Shown piece by piece: positions 51,322 to 61,269 of a stretch of 64,000 nucleotides of DNA. The number at the start of each line of letters is the position of its first letter. Position 1 is the first letter of the stretch. The notes beneath the pieces were generated by a model. The model searched no databases. It was not told where the DNA came from and saw only the letters and a list, made by a program, of their open reading frames with translations. The DNA is taken from the NCBI GenBank assembly GCA_002420115.1, contig DIHK01000042.1:112297-176296 (forward strand), in the 5' to 3' direction. The stretch is from Nitrospira sp. UBA5698 (GTDB lineage Bacteria > Nitrospirota > Nitrospiria > Nitrospirales > Nitrospiraceae). Made by a program: the position numbers and the translations under genes.

Positions 51322-53754
51322 TTACCCCCTTAGCTGTGCGAGGGCCTGCTCGGCCTCTCGTCGCCCTTCAAATAGATCTGAACTTTTCAATGCTCTGGAG
51401 AGGTAGGTGCGAGCCTCAGCTCGTTGACCGGACCGCAAGAATGCAATCCCAAGGTGATAATTAAGGATAGACATTTCTGGAGATTTAGCGACCGCATCTT
51501 TCATGAGACGGATCGCTTCCTCCTGTTGGCCCATCTTAAATCGAACCCACCCGAGTGTATCGATGAACAACGGATGCGGTGCCTCCTTCTCAAACTCTCT
51601 GCTGAGACCGAAGGCTTTCTGCAAACTTGCCGGATCTCCTTTGTGATCGACAAGCAGCACAGCCAAGTTGTTCGCCGCCAACACGTTGTGCGGATTGATT
51701 CGCAAGGTGGCCTCATACGCGCCCATGGCCAGATCGAGCTGTCCTCGCTCGGACTGCACCGAGGCCAATAGCATATGCAACTCCTCGCTCTCGGGGTTCG
51801 CTGTAAGTGCCTCTTGTACAATCTGCAACGCCACGTCAGGTTTCTTCTGAGACAATGCCGCTGTGGCCCAATTGAGCCAGGGGGTTACCCACTTCGGATT
51901 GACTCGAACTGCCTCCTTATAGTGGGATGCAGCCTCTTCGTGCAGCTGTACACGAGACAAAATCTCCCCCAGGAGTCCGTGTGCGAAGAGATGGTTCTGA
52001 TCGGTAGCCAGGATAGACTCCAGCCTGGTTTTAGAGCGTGCAACCTGCCCTAACGCTACCTCCACCTTCACAAGCGACAGTAACGGCTCCGGCGAATTTG
52101 GAGCGACCGTAGTTGCTCGCTCGTAGGCCCGACTTGCCTCACTCAGGCGGCGCTGCGCTTCATAGAACCGCCCTTCAGCCACCAACGCAATAGCCTGATT
52201 GCCACCCGACACCTGGCGAAGTCGTGTTAATGTTCTCTCCCCTTCCTGCCAATTCTTCGTCACCACATCCAACGTCATCAGCATGTCGAGCGCGGTAATA
52301 TCGTGAGGACGTTGCTTCAAGAGATCCTCGAGTCGCGCACGGGCCTGCTGGTGTCGTCCGCTTCGGCTCTCCAGCAATGCCAGGGATCGTTTGGCATCCA
52401 CCTGGTCCGGGTACAGTGCCACTGCCCGTTCCAAACTGTCCTTTGCAAGATTGATATCGCCGGCGAGTTGATACGCCTGGCCTAGCAGATAATGCACCGT
52501 GGCTAACTCTGGCCGATCATGCAGAACGGTGCGAAACGCCTGGACTGCATCCTTCCCGTTCCTTCTGGTCAACGCCATCCGCCCCGTGAGGATCAACCCT
52601 TCCGTTGATCGAGGGTTCTCTTTCAAGACTTCCTGCACTTGGCGCTCTGCTTCAATCTGCTTGCCGGCCCGGAAATCCATCTCCGCCAACTTCACCTTGG
52701 CTTCCAGTCCAGCCGGTTTCTCGTTATATTCACGGATCAAGGCAGTATACTGATCGCGCGCCTTGGCCTCCTGGCCCATCCTCACGTAGAGGGCAGCAAC
52801 TCCAAATTGAAGTTGGCTTGCATACGGCAACTGCGCCGTGGCCTCCAAGAGCACGCGCTCAGCAGACGAGAGATCGTTCCTATTGACAAAGAACTCCGCC
52901 AACACAAGTCTGCGCTGCTCACTGCTTGGGTCACGAGCCACCGCATCACGAAGCACGGTTTCCGCCTGACCATAGGCGCTGTGCTTGACATAGAACTGAG
53001 CCAGTCTCAGCCGGTGATCAAGCGATTCCGGTTCGACCTCGATCATCCGGCGAATCACCCTCTCTGCACCGGCTGAATCATTGGCTCTGGTCAATACCGT
53101 ATTCAAACTATTCAGCAGGTCCAAATCCTGCGGATACGCTGCCAAGGCACGTTGCAGCGCGTGCTCGGCCTCACGATATCGCTGACGCTGGCCATACAAC
53201 GTCGCGAGGAGAATCGCGACATCCGGCTCTGTGGGAAACTCCCTGGCCAGTACTTCCGCCTTGGGGATCGCCGGAAGAACGGCTTCGTCCGAGACCACCT
53301 GTGAAGCAATCTTTAGCGCCTGCGCCTGAGCATGGCTGGGATACCCCTTGAGCACTGCTTCTGCCACTTCCATCACACGGTCGGTCAATCGCGCTTCCAG
53401 GTAGTATTTGCCCAAGGCAATCAACGCCTCGGTATGATCAGGACTCAGTCGTACGGCTTCCTGATAGAGCTGCACCGCATTGCGCCAATTTTTTTCCTTC
53501 TCCTCAACTCGAGCAAACAAGACATACGCATCTGCATCTTTGGGATCAATTTTTAAGACATTTCTCAGTGCCACCCTTGCCTTGGGATAATTTGCAGCCT
53601 CCATGTACTCAGTGGCTCGAGCAAAGTACTTTGCTTTTCTCTCCTCAGGACCACCACAAGCGGCCAAGGTGATCGCCGCGAGGAGAATAATGCCAACAGT
53701 TCCCTTTCTATTGACACTCCGCCTACAGCCCTTCTGTAAGTGCTCAGATTTCAT
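51322..53754 (-). CDS. prsT: TPR-repeat lipoprotein, PrsT-like, of the exosortase system
   Basis: 810 residues. The lipoprotein signal is GIILLAAITLAACGGPEERK. The remainder is a solenoid of about 20 tetratricopeptide repeats (for example ADAYVLFARVEEKEKNWRNA, TEALIALGKYYLEARL, NVLAANNLAVLLVDHKGDPA). Such proteins accompany PEP-CTERM/exosortase operons and probably scaffold export at the membrane. The position between the export protein and the sugar-phosphate transferase fits this. The symbol is by analogy, not proven. Confidence 0.82.
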   Translation of the reverse strand: MKSEHLQKGCRRSVNRKGTVGIILLAAITLAACGGPEERKAKYFARATEYMEAANYPKARVALRNVLKIDPKDADAYVLFARVEEKEKNWRNAVQLYQEAVRLSPDHTEALIALGKYYLEARLTDRVMEVAEAVLKGYPSHAQAQALKIASQVVSDEAVLPAIPKAEVLAREFPTEPDVAILLATLYGQRQRYREAEHALQRALAAYPQDLDLLNSLNTVLTRANDSAGAERVIRRMIEVEPESLDHRLRLAQFYVKHSAYGQAETVLRDAVARDPSSEQRRLVLAEFFVNRNDLSSAERVLLEATAQLPYASQLQFGVAALYVRMGQEAKARDQYTALIREYNEKPAGLEAKVKLAEMDFRAGKQIEAERQVQEVLKENPRSTEGLILTGRMALTRRNGKDAVQAFRTVLHDRPELATVHYLLGQAYQLAGDINLAKDSLERAVALYPDQVDAKRSLALLESRSGRHQQARARLEDLLKQRPHDITALDMLMTLDVVTKNWQEGERTLTRLRQVSGGNQAIALVAEGRFYEAQRRLSEASRAYERATTVAPNSPEPLLSLVKVEVALGQVARSKTRLESILATDQNHLFAHGLLGEILSRVQLHEEAASHYKEAVRVNPKWVTPWLNWATAALSQKKPDVALQIVQEALTANPESEELHMLLASVQSERGQLDLAMGAYEATLRINPHNVLAANNLAVLLVDHKGDPASLQKAFGLSREFEKEAPHPLFIDTLGWVRFKMGQQEEAIRLMKDAVAKSPEMSILNYHLGIAFLRSGQRAEARTYLSRALKSSDLFEGRREAEQALAQLRG

Positions 53755-53783
53755 ACTTGTACGTTATTACGTAACGCGGTTTG

Positions 53784-55424
53784 CTACAACAAAATCCGAA
53801 TTCCCAACCCAAAGAGGATCCAGAGCGACACGAGCCCTAATTGTCTGACACGCGTCGAAAATGCATGAAGGAGCAACTCGAAGGAAAAGAAGAGCACCAC
53901 CAACTTGGCCGCAAAGACACCTAAATGCGAGACATCCGCGCTGACTTCAGGGAGCAATGGCAACGTCACAGCCATAAATACCATTAAATAGTCAAGAGGT
54001 GTCGTTTGAAACCGGCTTTCTTGATTGAATCGAAGACTTAATAGCACCATAATAGCGGCAATGATAAAGAACACGTTGTGCGCCATGGCGACAGCAGAAA
54101 CAGGACCCCCTCGAGAACCCTCACAGACATAGAGCAAAAATGTGGTCCCAACATAAAGCCCTCCTCGCACAAAGTATGGTGCAACCTGTGAAGAGCAGGA
54201 GAGTCCGATCAACACCACTGCAAATAGCCCAATCGAGACATACCCCACGTCGTTGGGAACCGTCGAGGGAAGAAAGACCAATGCGATCAAGAACAACGGA
54301 ACAGTCACAGCCAAGAACTGAATCGGGAGATCCGTCAGCCAAGGACCATTGACAAATCTGGCGATGGTGGCATTTGAAAGAACATACCCTGCGCCTGAGG
54401 TTGGAGGGGAAAGGAGTCCTCGTCCCGCCGCAATAAACAGTATTAAAACCAAGAACACGAGGGTCAGATAGAGCGGAACAATGAGTGTGTCGGACTGCCA
54501 GCGTAGGAGGTAAGCGACCCCCAACATGCCAGCCTGTATCAGATAGATCACTGTTACGGCTTCATAGTGCGTGAGTCCCACTTTAAGCAATTTATGATGG
54601 ATATGCGCGCGATCGCCAACGAATGGCGATCGCCCCTCAGCCAACCGCTGCGCCGTGACCCCGAGCGTGTCCAGAAACGGCAATCCCAATAGAAATAATG
54701 CGAGGCTAGAGCTGAAGGGACCACGGGATGAGTCTGTGAGTAAGACGGCCAGCACCCCCATCATAAATCCCAAGAGTTGGCTACCCCCGTCCCCCATGAA
54801 GATACGTGCAGGATAGGTGTTGTACCGCAAGAACCCCAAGATCGCTCCAAGAAAGGGAACAGCGAGCACGAGGACCGTCGAGTCTCCAGAAAGATAGGCC
54901 AAATAGGCGATCCCACTGAGCGTGAGAAACGACAGTCCACCAGCCAGACCATCCAAACCATCTGTCAAATTGACGGCGTTGGACACGCCGATCAGGAACA
55001 CCACCGTCACAAGCATCCCAATCCATGCCGGCACTTCCACATCGGGGAGAAAGGGAAGAGTGGTAAACCAGATCTCTCCGCCTAATACAACAGCAAGAGC
55101 AGCGCACAGCTGTCCGACTACTTTGGTTCTGTAGCCGAGATCGACCCGGTCATCCCATACACCGAAGATCACGATAATCCCGCATCCTAATAGCACCGAG
55201 AATGTTGTGGTATCCTTAGGCCCCCACCAGGCAATCGAGGCGCATGCACCGACGGCAAATGCGATCCCACCGATCCGTGGTACCGCATGCGCATGAACTT
55301 TCCGGCCTCCCGGTTGATCCATGATCTGGAAGCGCTCGGCCACAATCCGCAGGAACGGAATCAGAGCCATGCAGACCAGCAAGGCAGTCATGGAACTGAA
55401 AAAGAGTTCATTCAGCATTGGCAC
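53784..55424 (-). CDS. WecA/MraY-like undecaprenyl-phosphate sugar-phosphate transferase with C-terminal membrane extension
   Basis: Transfers a sugar-1-phosphate to undecaprenyl phosphate, starting repeat-unit assembly on the inner membrane. It has 546 residues, well above the usual 340-380. The catalytic part (residues about 1-330) has VWDDRVDLGYR, GVSNAVNLTDGLDGLAGG, IFMGDGGSQLLGFMMG and the His motif AHIHHKLLKVG. The remaining 200 residues add about six hydrophobic helices with no counterpart in WecA. The start is GTG at 55424; an ATG two codons later is also possible. Confidence 0.85.
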   Translation of the reverse strand: MPMLNELFFSSMTALLVCMALIPFLRIVAERFQIMDQPGGRKVHAHAVPRIGGIAFAVGACASIAWWGPKDTTTFSVLLGCGIIVIFGVWDDRVDLGYRTKVVGQLCAALAVVLGGEIWFTTLPFLPDVEVPAWIGMLVTVVFLIGVSNAVNLTDGLDGLAGGLSFLTLSGIAYLAYLSGDSTVLVLAVPFLGAILGFLRYNTYPARIFMGDGGSQLLGFMMGVLAVLLTDSSRGPFSSSLALFLLGLPFLDTLGVTAQRLAEGRSPFVGDRAHIHHKLLKVGLTHYEAVTVIYLIQAGMLGVAYLLRWQSDTLIVPLYLTLVFLVLILFIAAGRGLLSPPTSGAGYVLSNATIARFVNGPWLTDLPIQFLAVTVPLFLIALVFLPSTVPNDVGYVSIGLFAVVLIGLSCSSQVAPYFVRGGLYVGTTFLLYVCEGSRGGPVSAVAMAHNVFFIIAAIMVLLSLRFNQESRFQTTPLDYLMVFMAVTLPLLPEVSADVSHLGVFAAKLVVLFFSFELLLHAFSTRVRQLGLVSLWILFGLGIRILL

Positions 55425-55449
55425 GCTCGCTCATCAGGTACAGGGTTGT

Positions 55450-57024
55450 TTAGTCCGGCACAAATCTCGGCAGCTCTCCCCCAACTGCTACGGCAAATTC
55501 CCGGAGACGTTGGTCGACTATGGATTCGGATTCACCCGGGCTGACAAGCGTAGCTAACCTCACCAGCGCTCCGTCAGTTCGCTGCCGAGAGAACGCGTCC
55601 CACAACAAGTACAGCTTGACCAGATATTCGCTCGTGAGCTGACGCTCGCGTTGTTTAAACCAGTATAAGACGATTTGTTTTTGATCCCCTTTCTGAATGA
55701 CCGCACGATTGGCCCACAACGGTTGCATGGTTGGATCCGAGACCGGTAATTCAGCTTGTGTCAATGAGGCAATTTCCCAGCCACCACCTGGCAGGCAGCT
55801 TTGAGGTGAATGGGCAGACTGTCCTTTCCGTTGTGACCGATAATAGGCGGCATAGAAATTTACCTGCTGCTGGGGACTCAATCGATAATCCGCGAGAACA
55901 TAATCGTCAAACCGAAGAGTATCGATGTACTGCTGTTCGAGCGGATAGGGCTGGCCACGCCACCCGCTGATTTGCATCGGGAAATCTACAAAGGCGGTTC
56001 GGGGAGGAGGACTTTCCTCGCGATCCATAAGCAGAGTACCAAGCAATGCACATGGGGCAAGCAGCGCCACACTGCATAAGTAGGCGGGCCCTGGAGAGAA
56101 GAGCCGGTTGGGGAGAACGTTCACCTCGCCCTTCACGACGGTCTCCACTTCCTGAGTTCCCCATTTCAAATACTCACGCAACGATCGCCCTGGTGCCTCT
56201 GCGCCAAGTCTTCCCAGCCACGCCACTTCGAGAATCAGCAACCCAAAGCTGACCATGAAAATGACCCATCCCTCAAAGAGATGATAGAACCCTTCTGCTG
56301 CACCTTTCCCATAAAATTCGACCAACACTCCGATCATGCCAATCCGGAACCCGTTAATCAGTATCGAGATGGGGATAGCAGAGAGTACCAAGATGACTCG
56401 CTTCCACATCTTGTCTTTGAACAGATAAGCACAGAGCAACGCAAGCGAGAGTAGAGGAAGCAGATACCGAATCCCACTGCAGGCTTCGACGACTTGCAGC
56501 TGAACCGGCCCGAGATCGATCACATTACCTTCACGAAATGCCATCACCCCAACAAGCTGAAGACACCCGACACCGAGCGAAGACGACCACAATTGAAGGT
56601 GGCTGGACAGATTTGCATAAAAAAACGTGGGAAGCGGGATCGCCGTCACGAGATAGCCAAGGGGGAACGCAATCGTCTTCGTTCCACGAATCCCAACGAG
56701 AGTCATCGCCAGTCCAACCAGTACGATCCATAACGAAATGTGCAAGACGAGAAAGAGCGTCGAGAGTTCACCGACTACATAGAGAAGGAGACCAAGACCG
56801 ATCACGGCTAAGCCCCACCATGATTGTTCTCTTGGCAGTTGAGATAGCTGGTGTCGGGATTGCCAGATGAGAAGCCCTGAAATGAGAGGGACAAACAATC
56901 CATGACTATAGTCCTCACTCCCTAACCAGCGGCTGATCAGAAACACAAGACTGTCAGCATACAAATAGACTACGAAGACAACGATCAGGAGCGATGAAGC
57001 GAATAGAGCGCGTGTGCTAGCCAT
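55450..57024 (-). CDS. xrtD: Exosortase fused to EpsI (XrtD-like, VPLPA-CTERM processing)
   Basis: Membrane transpeptidase-like enzyme that cleaves C-terminal sorting signals. It has 524 residues. The exosortase part spans about 1-270 with eight or so helices and the three active residues: Cys 182 in VVEACSGIRYLLPL, Arg 227 in LINGFRIGM and His 248 in GFYHLFEGW. After a linker, an EpsI domain occupies about 315-520 (FPMQISGWRGQPYPLE; YYRSQRKGQSAHSPQSCLPG). That fused layout and the VPLPT-type target encoded next door fit the XrtD class; assignment to XrtD rather than XrtA is inference. Confidence 0.88.
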   Translation of the reverse strand: MASTRALFASSLLIVVFVVYLYADSLVFLISRWLGSEDYSHGLFVPLISGLLIWQSRHQLSQLPREQSWWGLAVIGLGLLLYVVGELSTLFLVLHISLWIVLVGLAMTLVGIRGTKTIAFPLGYLVTAIPLPTFFYANLSSHLQLWSSSLGVGCLQLVGVMAFREGNVIDLGPVQLQVVEACSGIRYLLPLLSLALLCAYLFKDKMWKRVILVLSAIPISILINGFRIGMIGVLVEFYGKGAAEGFYHLFEGWVIFMVSFGLLILEVAWLGRLGAEAPGRSLREYLKWGTQEVETVVKGEVNVLPNRLFSPGPAYLCSVALLAPCALLGTLLMDREESPPPRTAFVDFPMQISGWRGQPYPLEQQYIDTLRFDDYVLADYRLSPQQQVNFYAAYYRSQRKGQSAHSPQSCLPGGGWEIASLTQAELPVSDPTMQPLWANRAVIQKGDQKQIVLYWFKQRERQLTSEYLVKLYLLWDAFSRQRTDGALVRLATLVSPGESESIVDQRLREFAVAVGGELPRFVPD

Positions 57025-57151
57025 AAGACAGCTTCACTCAGCCAATGATGAGGAATGAGTCAAACAAGCGACGCCGATCCAAACAACCACGGCGAAACCT
57101 GATTGTCTATCGGAACCGTCTCTCTGTCGATTGATTTCGGAGAAGGAACGA

Positions 57152-57178
57152 GCTTGGTATCTCGGAGAGATACCAAGC
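57152..57178 (-). terminator. Terminator hairpin after the VPLPA-CTERM gene
   Basis: GCTTGGTATCTC and GAGATACCAAGC form a perfect 12-base-pair stem around a three-base loop, about 30 bases after the stop codon, then CTCGTTCCTTCT. It separates the sorted protein's transcript from the xrtD operon. Confidence 0.75.
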
Positions 57179-57206
57179 CCCTCGCGACCAGAACTGAAGG
57201 AGTGAC

Positions 57207-57887
57207 TTAGACCTTAGATGTCCGAAGATTTCGCAACCCGCCTGCTCCCAACCCCACCAATGAAAATAGCCCTGCGCCGAACAGGAGTACTGCCGTTGGC
57301 AACGGCACGGCCGTCAGACTGGTGATATTCCCTACATAGGCGCCTGGAACACCATCCGCATCCTCAAAAAGGAGCCGCCATCTCGCACTCCCTCCGTTCA
57401 GACCACCCAAACCGGGAGGATCCTGAACGTTCAGATTCAACCCTCCTCCAATCTGGTTGAGGCGAAGCCCAAAACTAAATGGGGTGCTGCCATCGGAAAG
57501 GGGATCACCGCTAGCGGCAGTAACCAATTCCCATCGGTCTCCAACGCCGCCCCCCAGCGGAATATTCTTCGTAATCGTGACCGCATTGGCACCTGCTGAG
57601 AACGACGATGTATAGAGAAGTTCTGGGCCACTAGAGCCAAGGAAGCTCAGATTGAAGTTATAATCCTTTACCGTGCCGTTGTAGACACCACCGCTCCCAA
57701 CAGTTGAGCTGTCGTATTTAAATAGTCCGCTAATTTGAAGCGAACCAGTCGTATCACCGTCGAGATTACCGGCAAACGAGTACGTCATCAATGCTGCGTG
57801 GGCTGCCGTAACGGGAACCGAAAGGATACATATCGCTGCAGCCGAAAGCATGAATCCTCGCGTAAACCATCGTTTCATCATCTGCAT
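57207..57887 (-). CDS. VPLPA-CTERM sorting-domain protein
   Basis: A 226-residue exported protein: signal peptide (MLSAAAICILSVPVTAAHAA), a glycine- and serine-rich beta-type mature part, and a C-terminal tripartite sorting signal made of VPLPTAVLLFGAGL (about 194-207), a hydrophobic helix, and a short basic tail GGLRNLRTSKV. The adjacent exosortase should cleave at or near VPLP and pass the protein to the cell surface. AGGAG lies seven bases before the ATG. The mature part resembles no domain I recognise. Confidence 0.9.
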   Translation of the reverse strand: MQMMKRWFTRGFMLSAAAICILSVPVTAAHAALMTYSFAGNLDGDTTGSLQISGLFKYDSSTVGSGGVYNGTVKDYNFNLSFLGSSGPELLYTSSFSAGANAVTITKNIPLGGGVGDRWELVTAASGDPLSDGSTPFSFGLRLNQIGGGLNLNVQDPPGLGGLNGGSARWRLLFEDADGVPGAYVGNITSLTAVPLPTAVLLFGAGLFSLVGLGAGGLRNLRTSKV

Positions 57888-57956
57888 ACCACAACTCCTG
57901 TTAAAGGTTTTCGAATGGTTACTCTATTAGGGACACGTATGAATGGATAACTCACT

Positions 57957-57973
57957 AGCAAGCCTCGGGCCAA
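57957..57973 (-). promoter_or_regulatory. Sigma-54 (-24/-12) promoter of the VPLPA-CTERM gene
   Basis: The minus strand reads TTGGCCCGAGGCTTGCT. The consensus TTGGCACGN4TTGCT differs at one base, and GG and GC have the exact 10-base separation. Transcription should start near 57945, about 58 bases before the ATG. The remaining part of the 57888-58276 gap, where enhancer sites for an NtrC-type activator would lie, has no gene. Confidence 0.8.
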
Positions 57974-58276
57974 CCCGTAAAGCTCATATGTCTCTGAAAA
58001 CTAAGGCAGCAGACAAGTGTGTTCTGCCGCCCCTGTGTCAACATTCCTGCAGCTGCGTTCAAATGTGTAACGGGGCTGGATCGAGCGGTAAAATCTTCCT
58101 ACTATTCTGTGCCTGGCCGAATATGGATTGCTATGCACAGCCATACCTTGCTCCTGGGCGCTAGAACCGCTGCACCGACATCGTCCATTCGAACAATTCA
58201 CCACTACTTGAGCCATCCTTCGAGCACCTTTGTCTTGAACTCCAACATGCCAACCCATGAAACCCCTGGCACTGGG

Positions 58277-59539
58277 TTATCGGGCAGGAATCGACACTTC
58301 TTCAGCTTGAATGACGGACCCTCCGCAAACCACCTCCATCACAGAAGCGAGCTTTCTCGCCAGGATGATACGATCAAACTGTTCCATCACAAACCTTCTT
58401 CCATTCCTGCCTAATCGCTGACACAGCTGCGTATCATGAGAGAGTTCCATCACACGAGCAACCAACTGATCAGCATCCTCAGGCTCAATACAGAGACCAG
58501 CCTGAGCAGCCCGGAGCAAGTCCGCACTCTCTCCCTCTACACCGAGAACAATCGGCTTGGCCATAGCCAGACTTTCAAAAATCTTTGAAGGGATAACGGT
58601 CTTGAATAAATCAGACTTTTTGAGTAGGACAAGACTGACGTCTGAAAGGGCCCAGAACTCCGGCATACGGCTTTTCGGTTGCTGATCAAGCATCATCACG
58701 TTCTTCAGTCCCATCTTGACTCGCATCCGAATAAGCGTCTGCCGTTCAGCTCCATCACCTACCATCAAGAAGACAATGCTTGGGATATTGTTCAATCGAC
58801 GGGCTGCGTCCAAGATCGTCTCTAAATGGTGGGCCATGCCGTGGGTCCCAAAGTAAGAAACAACAAACTTTCCCGTGAGTCCAAGTTCTTCGGCAAGTGC
58901 AGAAGCACCTTCAACCGGCCTATACTGAGCGAGATCCACACCATTCTTCACGACAGTAATCTTGCTCGTCTCAATCCCCTTGTCTAACATGTAAGCTTTG
59001 AACGAATCAGTCACAGGAACAATGTGGTCTGCGCTTCGATAGGCAAATCGTTCGATCCATTCCAGCATCTTAATGACTGCCTGACTCTTGATCGCCCCAA
59101 CGGCGACGATTGATTCCGGCCAGAGGTCACGGATCTCCAGCACCCACGGAATCCTCCTCATCTTGCCGACAAAGTACCCGGCGAGACCATTAAAGAATTG
59201 TGGAGAGGTAGAAAGAACGACGTCGGCTTTCGGCAGAAGAAGAGAGAGAACGACCGCAGAACACATGTACGAGATGTAGTTCAGGGTTCGCTTGAAGAAG
59301 CCTTCGTTCGCCGTCACGAAGGTCCAAACCCTCACCACGTTGATTCCGTCTATTATTTCTCGTTGATAGAACCGATTACGGTAACCCTCGTACACTCGTC
59401 CTTGAGGATGGTTTGGTGCACACGTGACAACGGTCACGTTGTGTCCGTCTTTCACCCATTGTCGGCAATGTTCATAGGTTCTCGTTGCTGGTGCGTTCAC
59501 CTCGGGCGGGAAGTAATGTGACAGGAAAAGAATCCGCAT
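58277..59539 (-). CDS. Glycosyltransferase family 4 (WbuB-like)
   Basis: A 420-residue GT-B enzyme. The N-terminal domain begins MRILFLSHYFPPEVNAPATR; the C-terminal domain has VVSYFGTHGMAHHLETILDA, VFLMVGDGAERQTL and the donor-binding FKTVIPSKIFESLAMAKPIV, with the conserved Glu residue. It adds a sugar to the growing exopolysaccharide unit on the cytoplasmic side. Its ATG lies inside the end of the heparinase-like gene (68-base overlap), indicating an operon. The sugar is unknown. Confidence 0.9.
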   Translation of the reverse strand: MRILFLSHYFPPEVNAPATRTYEHCRQWVKDGHNVTVVTCAPNHPQGRVYEGYRNRFYQREIIDGINVVRVWTFVTANEGFFKRTLNYISYMCSAVVLSLLLPKADVVLSTSPQFFNGLAGYFVGKMRRIPWVLEIRDLWPESIVAVGAIKSQAVIKMLEWIERFAYRSADHIVPVTDSFKAYMLDKGIETSKITVVKNGVDLAQYRPVEGASALAEELGLTGKFVVSYFGTHGMAHHLETILDAARRLNNIPSIVFLMVGDGAERQTLIRMRVKMGLKNVMMLDQQPKSRMPEFWALSDVSLVLLKKSDLFKTVIPSKIFESLAMAKPIVLGVEGESADLLRAAQAGLCIEPEDADQLVARVMELSHDTQLCQRLGRNGRRFVMEQFDRIILARKLASVMEVVCGGSVIQAEEVSIPAR

Positions 59540-61256
59540 GTCTGTATGACTCGGTGTAATGAGCCGACGTCTTTGTGATTCGGTAACTCAACTGAAGAGG
59601 AAGTTCCCCGGAACAAGAAAAGGCTATCATGGGATTCTTACAGCTCAAACCAAACTCGGGAAAATAGCACCCCAGTTCAACCGTAGCCTGAGAGACGCTC
59701 AACACTTCGACGATTGCAATAAGGTTTCCACATTGCTCAACCCGAAAACTTTCATCTCCCGACCTTACGATTGTGAAATCAGGATGAATGTGGATGATGG
59801 TCTCCATCTGATGAATTCCTGTTCCTGTCAGTTCATCTGTGACGACCCAACTCCCCGGCTCGTGGTAGCGGATACGCCTGTGATGAATCGGCCTACCCGC
59901 CAATCTCCTATATCCGTCATGGGCTCCCTCAAACAGAACTGCCCCATCCTCCGTTTTGTCGATACGACCCTGGATTGGCCTTGCCCGTCGTGCCACCCGA
60001 AACACACCCCATATTTCAGACTGTTCCTCACCATCGACGATGGCAGTATTGTGAGCCCTCGTGCTTCTCGCATAGGCCCGTTCCCGACTTGGCTCATAGT
60101 CAAACACGCCGCTATCAACAACCACTCGCTGTCCATCAATCGCAAGCTCATAGCTCAGGGTATCGCAATGGGCATGGGCTGGGTTGTAGTCTGGGCCAAT
60201 TGACCCACAGTCAATGATGATTATATCGCCTGCTTTACGACAGACATAATACCCGCTCTCCGAGAATGCGCTGACCGTCAGACTGGTTGATCGCTGTGGC
60301 AGCTTGTATCCAATCACCCGTTCGGCATACTCAAAGATCTGGGACGGAGTCGGAGCAATACCGCGTGCAGAATCATTAAAAAGAGGGATATCTCCATCAG
60401 GCAGGCAGATCCCGTTCAAGAAATCCAGAGCCGTTGTTATCTTCTCAACAAACTCATCTGCCACACCACGCAGAATCGCCGCAGATGAATTCTGCATGAG
60501 GTTCATGACATCAAGATAGTCGACCACGCTGATGGAGTGATACATCGGACTTCTTTCAAAGTGTCCGCCATCGGCAAGAAACTGTTCTTTCAGCTCATCC
60601 CGCAGAATCTCCAACCCCTTTTTCAACCACCTATCCGCATCAGCTCCTTCGAAGTACAGCCCAGCAAACAATAGCGCCACGCCATTCTTGAGATAATGAT
60701 TTGCCAAGAACTGATATTCAATGTTGCGTTCCAACCACAAGGCTTGCTGATACAGACTGTCGATCCACTCCTGCCTGGGAGTTTTTTCACTGGCTTCCAC
60801 AGAGCCCGTCCCCTTCCGGAACAGAAACAACTTGATCCAGTTTACGACTCTGAGCGAGACCGTATAGGGTTCCCACGCATCCTCAGTCCCTGGTGGGTTG
60901 TGCCGGATCCAATCAGCTATGAGAAGGTGCTTGTTCTCAAGAGGACGCTGAGGATCATGGAGATAATCGAAGTAATGCAGGTTATACCGCCAGAGTTTCG
61001 GCATGTCCGCGCACGCCCAATCTAAATTCCCCAGATCAAGACGCTTCGTCCGTCCAAGAAAACAGAAAGCAGAATCGACTTCGGCAGACGATGAATCAGA
61101 GATGCCAGGCACCATCGCAATGCCTACACGGAGGCTGGCCTCAGCAGGTTTTACTACGGACGGTAATTGCGGAAGGATTCGCCGGCAAAGAAAATATACG
61201 ACCTGCGAAGCACGGAGATACGAGAGTGTCCTGACATAGAGGCCAAGAGGCTGCAT
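59472..61256 (-). CDS. Heparinase II/III-family protein
   Basis: About 594 residues from ATG 61256, 14 bases after the upstream stop; the open frame continues upstream into the neighbour, but that part is not protein-like. An N-terminal helical domain (LWRYNLHYFDYLHDPQ; AWEPYTVSLRVVNWIKLF; FLANHYLKNGVALLFAG) precedes the heparinase II/III beta-sandwich with PAHAHCDTLSYELAIDGQRV and ARSTRAHNTAIVDGEEQSE. In polysaccharide loci these proteins modify or cut uronic-acid-containing polymers, or act on biosynthetic intermediates. No signal peptide is seen, so it may be cytoplasmic. Confidence 0.85.
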   Translation of the reverse strand: MQPLGLYVRTLSYLRASQVVYFLCRRILPQLPSVVKPAEASLRVGIAMVPGISDSSSAEVDSAFCFLGRTKRLDLGNLDWACADMPKLWRYNLHYFDYLHDPQRPLENKHLLIADWIRHNPPGTEDAWEPYTVSLRVVNWIKLFLFRKGTGSVEASEKTPRQEWIDSLYQQALWLERNIEYQFLANHYLKNGVALLFAGLYFEGADADRWLKKGLEILRDELKEQFLADGGHFERSPMYHSISVVDYLDVMNLMQNSSAAILRGVADEFVEKITTALDFLNGICLPDGDIPLFNDSARGIAPTPSQIFEYAERVIGYKLPQRSTSLTVSAFSESGYYVCRKAGDIIIIDCGSIGPDYNPAHAHCDTLSYELAIDGQRVVVDSGVFDYEPSRERAYARSTRAHNTAIVDGEEQSEIWGVFRVARRARPIQGRIDKTEDGAVLFEGAHDGYRRLAGRPIHHRRIRYHEPGSWVVTDELTGTGIHQMETIIHIHPDFTIVRSGDESFRVEQCGNLIAIVEVLSVSQATVELGCYFPEFGLSCKNPMIAFSCSGELPLQLSYRITKTSAHYTESYRHADSFPVTLLPARGERTSNENL

Positions 61257-61269
61257 ACAAGGAAGAAGT

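Noticed and set aside
52639..53076. Antisense frame within the TPR lipoprotein gene
   Set aside because: Explained by codon bias of the repeat-rich gene; no start site or motif.
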